From Camillea tinctor (Eukaryota; Ascomycota; Sordariomycetes; Xylariales; Xylariaceae), in NCBI GenBank assembly GCA_022578605.1, contig MU394142.1, forward strand, positions 62,001 through 126,000: a stretch of 64,000 bases of DNA, in the 5' to 3' direction. The translations under genes were made by a program, and so were the position numbers. The notes under the pieces were generated by a model. It did not search any database. It saw only the letters and a program-made list of their open reading frames with translations, and had not been told where the DNA came from. Shown in pieces: positions 58,653 through 64,000 of the stretch. Numbering within the stretch: the stretch's first letter is position 1; every line of letters starts with the position of its first letter.

Positions 58653-60314
58653 TTAGCCAAATATCCACATCTTATCGGTAGAGAAGTACTAGAAAGGGAT
58701 GTAGAAGTTAGCGTATCTGGACTGGTGTATGTTTGGCGCGGATGAAATCATCATGGAAATAACAAGGAGAAAGGGGGGGTAAGGAGGTAAGGAGGTAAGG
58801 GGATGTTTAGGGAAGCGGGGGAGCAGGGGATAGGGGGGTGAGAGTTGAGATTCAAACTTGGCCAACTCACGTTAGAAGGCTGGTTAAAGCGGATGCCTGC
58901 GTCCTTAGCGGTGATCTGATCGATCTCGTCCTGCTCAAGGTCGAACCCGGTCACATCGAGGTTCTCCGCCATAACCCCGACACGGCTCGTCTTCGGGATC
59001 ACCGCAAGCCCGCGCTGCGTCGCCCAGCGCAGCAGCACCTGCGACGGCTTCTTGCCGTGCTTCGCCGCAATGCCCACAATGAGCTCGTCCTGCATCAGCG
59101 GCACCATGGCCTCCGCGTGCTTGAACTTAAACTCGAGGAACGACGCCGGCCCGAACGACGAGTACGCCGTCACCGCGATGCCCTCCGCCTTGGCGAGCGC
59201 CAGCAGCTCCTTCTGCACCAGGTACGGGTGGTGCTCGATCTGCAGCGCCGCCGGCGGGACCGTCGCGTACCGCAGCAGGTCGTACACCAGCTGCGCCTGG
59301 AAGTTGCTCACCCCGATCGAGCGCGCGAGCCCCTTGCCCACGAGCCCCTCCATCGCCCCCCACGTCACGTGCAGCGGCGTCTGGCTCCTCACGATCGCGC
59401 TCTGCCCGTCGTGGAACCACCCCGGCGGGTACCGCACCGCCGGGTCCACGTACTTCAGCGCTCCCGGGAAGTGGATCAGGTACAGGTCGAAGTACTCCAG
59501 GCCCCAGTCCGACAGCGATCGCCGGCACGCCGGCTCCACTTTGTCAGAGTCCGAGAACACGGGCCACAGCTTGGAGGTTATGAAGAGCTCCGAGCGGGTT
59601 ACGAGGCCCTCGGCGATGGCGCGCGATATCCCTTCGCCGCATTGCTTTTCGTTGCCGTAGTCTAGGAGGGAGACGGGGTTAGTTAGGTGGGTCTGGGGGT
59701 GTAGGGAGGGTTTGGGTGTAAGAGAGAGTGTAAGCAAGATGGGATAGGTTCAGGGGTTGAGGCGCTTGGACTCGGGTAAGCCCGCTGGGGAGAAGATGGG
59801 AAAAGCGAGGTCTCGCTTCATTTCTCCCGAGTTAGCGAGCAGGGGTCTTCTTCTACCGAGCAAGTTCGGCGGGGTAGTAAGAGGAAGGAGGTGAAGAAAG
59901 GGTTATTCCTATCCCTCCTTTTGCGACGGGCAGTTTTCTATTGCTCGTAACTACTTGCCAAGGTTGGGACAGGGCATGGCTCATTGTTGAAGAGGAAAAG
60001 ACATCCTAGAGTTTCTTACCGCAAGCTCCGTCGAACAGTCTGTATCCCGTCTTGATGGCGTTGTAGACGGTGTCGGCCGCAGTCGCGCTGTCGACCTTCC
60101 ACAGACCGAAGCCCACCTGGGGCATCTCGTAGCCGCTGCTAAGCTTGATTGTGGGTCCCATTGTTGTGTTCGTCGCGATCGACCGTGTGTAGAGAGAGTA
60201 CGGTAGTGGTGGTGAAGTCTTGATAATGGTTGTTGCTCGCGTGGTACGTCGTATCAATACGGATGATGCTCCTGCGCGTAAATGCTGTCTGCAAGGGAGG
60301 CGGAGAGCAAACAT
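58653..60314 (-). CDS. xyrA: D-xylose reductase (aldo-keto reductase), with possible presequence
   Basis: Three coding exons: up to 60020, 59661-58871 and 58688-58653. From the internal ATG at 60161 the product is 322 aa, the normal family length; from the in-frame ATG at 60314 it is 373 aa. It reduces D-xylose to xylitol and L-arabinose to L-arabinitol with NADPH or NADH. The catalytic tetrad, numbered from MGPTIKL, is Asp44, Tyr49, Lys78 and His111 ([20 protein letters not shown] is diagnostic). Splicing restores FDGACDYGNE and [18 protein letters not shown], the expected C-terminus. The cofactor loop reads [14 protein letters not shown], lacking the usual Arg after Lys-Ser-Asn. The 51-residue extension has seven Arg, one Lys and no acidic residue. 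The first ATG has a weak context and the second a strong one. Intron 1 is 358 bp. Confidence 0.93.
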
Positions 60315-61884
60315 GTATATGGGGAGAGGAGGGTATGAGAGTGAGAGAGAGAGAGAGAGGGAGGAAATGGGAGAGGGGGTATTATTATATGATCTAGTTA
60401 AGCAGATGGGATGGACTTTTTCTTCAGCATATATACCTCTTCATGTTTGGACTAGGTGTGCATGAGAGCTACGATATATCTTAGCAACCGGAAGGTTAGA
60501 AGCGGTTTGATCGTTTGTCACGCTTTTCTCTTTTTTCTAGACCACACTACATCATGCAAAAGAAGATATTAGTTTTTCCTCATGTGTCTGGAAACTTGCA
60601 CGATGATTGGCATGGTTAATAAGGTCCCCAATCAATATCATACCTTGCATCAAGCAGCAGAGCTGGGTTAGCAGCAAATGTAATGCAATGCAAATAGCGC
60701 ACGAACAATATGAGCGAGCCGCCGGCGGCTGACCATTATCTCTCCCTCTCTGTACGCCATCTCGGTCCTTTAACACCTTCCCACCCCCATGCACGAGATG
60801 GGGGTCCATCACGGATTGGGAATGCCCTCTTCTTATTTGTGCGTTTAAACAGCTCTGTACCCACGCCTAGACCTACCCGGCTCAAGGGTACCACGCGCAC
60901 CTTTTGTACGTCTAGTGTTCATCTCTAACTAGCCTCCCCCCCCTCTTTCCACTCCTCCCACCCCAAAAGTTCTCGATCGTAAATTAAGTCCCCGGCATAG
61001 CCAAGCGGGTTCCGACCTAGTCCCTATGCAGATACAGGTTAAATTGAATGAACCGTGGGTCAGGTAAGGTTTCCGTCAGGTTGATTTGCTTGGAGAATGA
61101 TTCCGCCGAATTCCGGAGCTGGAGTTGGGTGCAGATGATGCGGCGAGCTCAGGGTTGCATTTAGCCTGAATGCTGGGTTGCTGCAGCCCTCTGGTGGTAT
61201 ATGTATGTAGTGTAAAGTGGTGCATCCATCCATACAAGGTATTCCAGGCGCATGTATTTCTGTCCCTCTCTTCCCCCCTCCCTCAATCTCTTTTTTCCTT
61301 TCTCGTGCCTTTCTAGAGTGTGGGGGTGGAAAAGTTGAGAGAATATGGTGATGATGATGATTATAGTCATGATCAATGGATCATTGACCAACGCGGCTAA
61401 TTCTCGTCTTGCGCTCGGCTTACCCTTTTTACATGAGATAGCAACGCTATTAAGCATATCTATATCTCCTCCCCACTCCCACAGTGAGTTCTCAAGGTAT
61501 TGGCCAAAGATAGCATAGATATAATCAGTAGGATTAAGCTGAATGGTGGGGTGGAGAGGTGCAGGTCAGTCTTCAGGGGAAGCCTCTTGATGCCCAAAGT
61601 CACAGTGGCTGTGCTGTCTGAAGCCACCGAGGCGTTTGTTCTTCCATTTATTCTGTGATCTATCTAGCTATCCAATAGCATCCTAGTTATACGATCCTGG
61701 CGAGGTTCCCCGTGGCAGGTTATGAGGCTGTTGGTCATATTGAAGTAGTACTGAGCCTAAGCCAATCATAACTAGATATACCCTGGTACACACATATATG
61801 TATTATCAGAGCCTTGTTAACGTATTTGGTTCTTTCCCCTCACCTCATAAACAGCAAGTTGTGGCTATGCTTTGAAATTTCAGG
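60315..61884. other. divergent promoter region, xyrA and CorA-like gene
   Basis: 1.6 kb between two divergently transcribed genes. It contains a GA-rich tract (60339-60372) close to the xyrA start and several C/T tracts, but no supported gene. I could not single out convincing XlnR or CreA sites by eye. Confidence 0.6.
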
Positions 61885-64000
61885 ATGTCTCCCGAGAGCA
61901 GCTCGCCAGAGCACGGGGGAGAGGAAACGGGTGGTGCACTAGACCAGACCTCCTCTTTAGCTGAGTTAAAGGAGACATTATACCAACAATCGGGAGACGG
62001 CACCACTTCCCCACGGACCCCACCCGGCTCGCAATCCCCCCTTTATCAACCTAGGGAGGCAATAGCAGCTGACATTAAGGCAATTCATGCTATCATTTTG
62101 GCAGCAGCGAAAAGTTTCTCTGTTGAAATACCGATAGATACCCATCCCTTAAGGAACCTTGAGATTTTACAGCCAAGAGCAGAAGATTACGACGAGCAGG
62201 CTATAATTACTTATCAGATCAAGCAACTCCCTACTGTCAACCTCATAAACACGACGGTTCCCCCTGGTACTTTGCCTTTCGAATCTCCTCAAGTTGAAGT
62301 CAAGCGTTTTCCCCTTGAAGAGTCTTCTAGAGGCTTCATAAAGATATTTGAATGGCGATTAGACAACCAGATATTACTTAAGGGGCAGGGACTAAACCCA
62401 TTTCTTGTTCTATCTCATATTAGATTCGACGAGTTTGGCTACACCCCAGAAGGCCACATTTGCTCGCTAACAACTAGAGTGTTATCTACTGTTGTCGAGG
62501 AGCACGTCGTTAGTTCTTGCATTGCTGTCCCTCTATTGGTTACATAGATTAATGAACGTTCAATGTAGTTCATCAGCGGGGATCAAAATAGGAGCCCGGC
62601 TTGGGAAGGACAACGATTTGGGACAGAATGGTAAGACCCGAAACCAGCATTACCTACTTATAGTAATTGCGATCAAACTCACTATTGTTGGTCAGGAAAC
62701 TCGTATTAGATTCGCGTAATGAGAATGTTTCAATAGCACGGCTATCATGGGTCTATTTGCAACTTTCGAGTAGAATTGGAAATGCACATTACGATCTCGA
62801 AAACCGGGCTGAAATTGATATTCAAGAAACAAGATCTGGTTCGTCCAATTTCTTTATTAGAAAGTTTTGGTACGATTGGAAATCAAGCATTTATGGGATG
62901 CCTGTTGAATTTTGGACCCCCTTTCAAGATATCGTCCTGCAATACCATATACGTACCTTTAAACCATTATGGGGCTCGACCTCATTAGGTACTCCGAAGA
63001 CCACTAGGAAGCGTGTGAAGGGGGTGCTCGAAGCGCCGGGTAATAAAAAGATTATACGCATCGAGGAACACCGTTGTTCAGTTGCATTGAAGACAACGTG
63101 GGCGATTAATTTACCTATCTTCTACATAGCGACGCTCTATGACAATTCTGGCCAGATTAAGGGGATCGAGAACCTCTCCGCGACCAACCAGTGGAGAAAG
63201 CTGAACATTAAACCTTTCGGGCGTTCAACTGGTGTTGCAGCGTTTGCACTCCGGATATATTCGATTATCGATCGTTGGAATCATGATTGGTGGCATGTTC
63301 TCAATAATATTGAGCAAGCAGTAGGGGTCGACGTGAGTATCCCGAGCGCCCAGAACCTTTGGTAGCGCAAGCTCAGCCTAACTAATTATACATATTAGCT
63401 CCAGGATATTCTCTCCCACGAAAGACGGCTTAAACTCATGTACGATGACACCGGGTTCGAGCTATCAGAGTTCTACTTTGCTATTCTGCAAACACTACGA
63501 CTAGCCTCAGATTGGATACAGGAAAGCATGGATGATCTGAGCCGTCTAGTAGATACTCTGGAAGAGAATTGCTACTCGCCGCAGTTCCATAATAGAGCAA
63601 CATTTCTCCCAAAATCACCAGAGGCTCAAGCTCTAGCCTTGGAGGTATCCAAACATAATTGGGGTATCGTCATCTCTCACCAGCGGCGTTTAGGGGGGGA
63701 ATTATTGTCCCGAATATCCAAGAAGAAGGACGAAGTACAGAGTCTCAGGGATGGTGTAAGTTTCACATTACATACCTACTTATACCATGATATGCGACTA
63801 TGATATTCTCAGAGCACTTAAGCTCACTTCACGGGACACAGCTCTTTAGTGCAACAGCCATTAGTGAATCAACGAAATCAAGCCAGCTCAACCACTATAT
63901 TCTAGTGTTTACCATTGTCACCATTTTCTATCTTCCGCTGGGCTTCGTTACCGTAAGTAAATATACGTCAACAACCAAGTATCCACAGAATATACACCAG
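61885..64000 (+). CDS. CorA-like membrane protein, partial (runs off right edge)
   Basis: Five exons are visible: 61885-62508, 62569-62630, 62696-63332, 63399-63755 and 63842-63952, in phase, giving the first 597 residues; the gene continues past the window. A long soluble N-terminal part (Ser/Pro/Gly-rich start, then VLSTVVEEHV joined to FISGDQNRSPAWEGQRFGTE and SRNENVSIARLSWVYLQL) precedes helices typical of the CorA fold. The segment before the membrane, SRISKKKDEVQSLRDGLFSA, leads to the first helix LNHYILVFTIVTIFYLPLGF. This matches fungal proteins annotated as CorA-like Mg2+ transporters; the GMN selectivity motif and second helix would lie beyond the window, so transport function is not shown. 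The donor after exon 1 is GTTAGT. Third positions are comparatively AT-rich. Confidence 0.82.

Noticed and set aside
58838..59665. 275-codon plus-strand frame opposite the xylose reductase
   Set aside because: An Arg/His-rich frame produced by the GC-rich third positions of the real minus-strand exon; no independent evidence of a gene.
37764..60314. A secondary-metabolite gene cluster
   Set aside because: No polyketide synthase, peptide synthetase, terpene cyclase, P450 or cluster regulator is present; the transporter fits sugar porters rather than drug exporters.

Overview
The window is nuclear DNA of a filamentous ascomycete, probably a Sordariomycete. The evidence is: genes split by short introns with GT..AG ends and CTAAC-like branch sites; fungal families (Cdc20, Sds22, TFIIA large subunit, ATP synthase subunit g, LaeA-like methyltransferase, L-arabinitol dehydrogenase, D-xylose reductase); and an isolated single 5S rRNA gene that resembles the dispersed Neurospora type. 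Intergenic DNA is unusually long, pyrimidine-rich and full of TACCTACC/ACCTAGGT-like words. I found no CRISPR array, operon or bacterial feature. All exon boundaries were read by eye; for every completed gene model the exon lengths sum to a multiple of three.

Layout. 1-6.4 kb is gene-free apart from a 312-bp hairpin element (a MITE). 6.4-15.0 kb is a housekeeping block: a kelch/BTB (Ral2-like) gene and cdc20 diverge from a shared 1.15-kb promoter region, followed by toa1 (TFIIA). 15-37.7 kb is mostly gene desert. It holds a broken C2H2-type gene (16.1-17.4 kb), a 5S rRNA gene (18.0-18.2 kb) and one isolated LaeA-like methyltransferase (29.4-30.8 kb). 37.7-64 kb is gene-rich: atp20, L-arabinitol 4-dehydrogenase, a divergent protein kinase, a sugar-porter MFS transporter, a MetE-C-like methyltransferase, a membrane-anchored protein of unknown function, an alpha/beta hydrolase, sds22, D-xylose reductase and the first 597 codons of a CorA-like protein that runs off the right edge.

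How the genes fit together. Cdc20 (APC/C activator) and Sds22 (PP1 regulator) act in mitotic exit but are 45 kb apart and probably linked only by chance. L-arabinitol dehydrogenase, D-xylose reductase and the sugar porter lie within 21 kb and belong to one metabolic theme, uptake and oxidoreductive catabolism of pentoses; this loose grouping is one of the more interesting observations. The others are the possible dual start of the xylose reductase (a mitochondrial-presequence-like extension), its unusual cofactor-loop residues, the hairpin MITE, and the over-represented palindrome ACCTAGGT, seen only outside exons.
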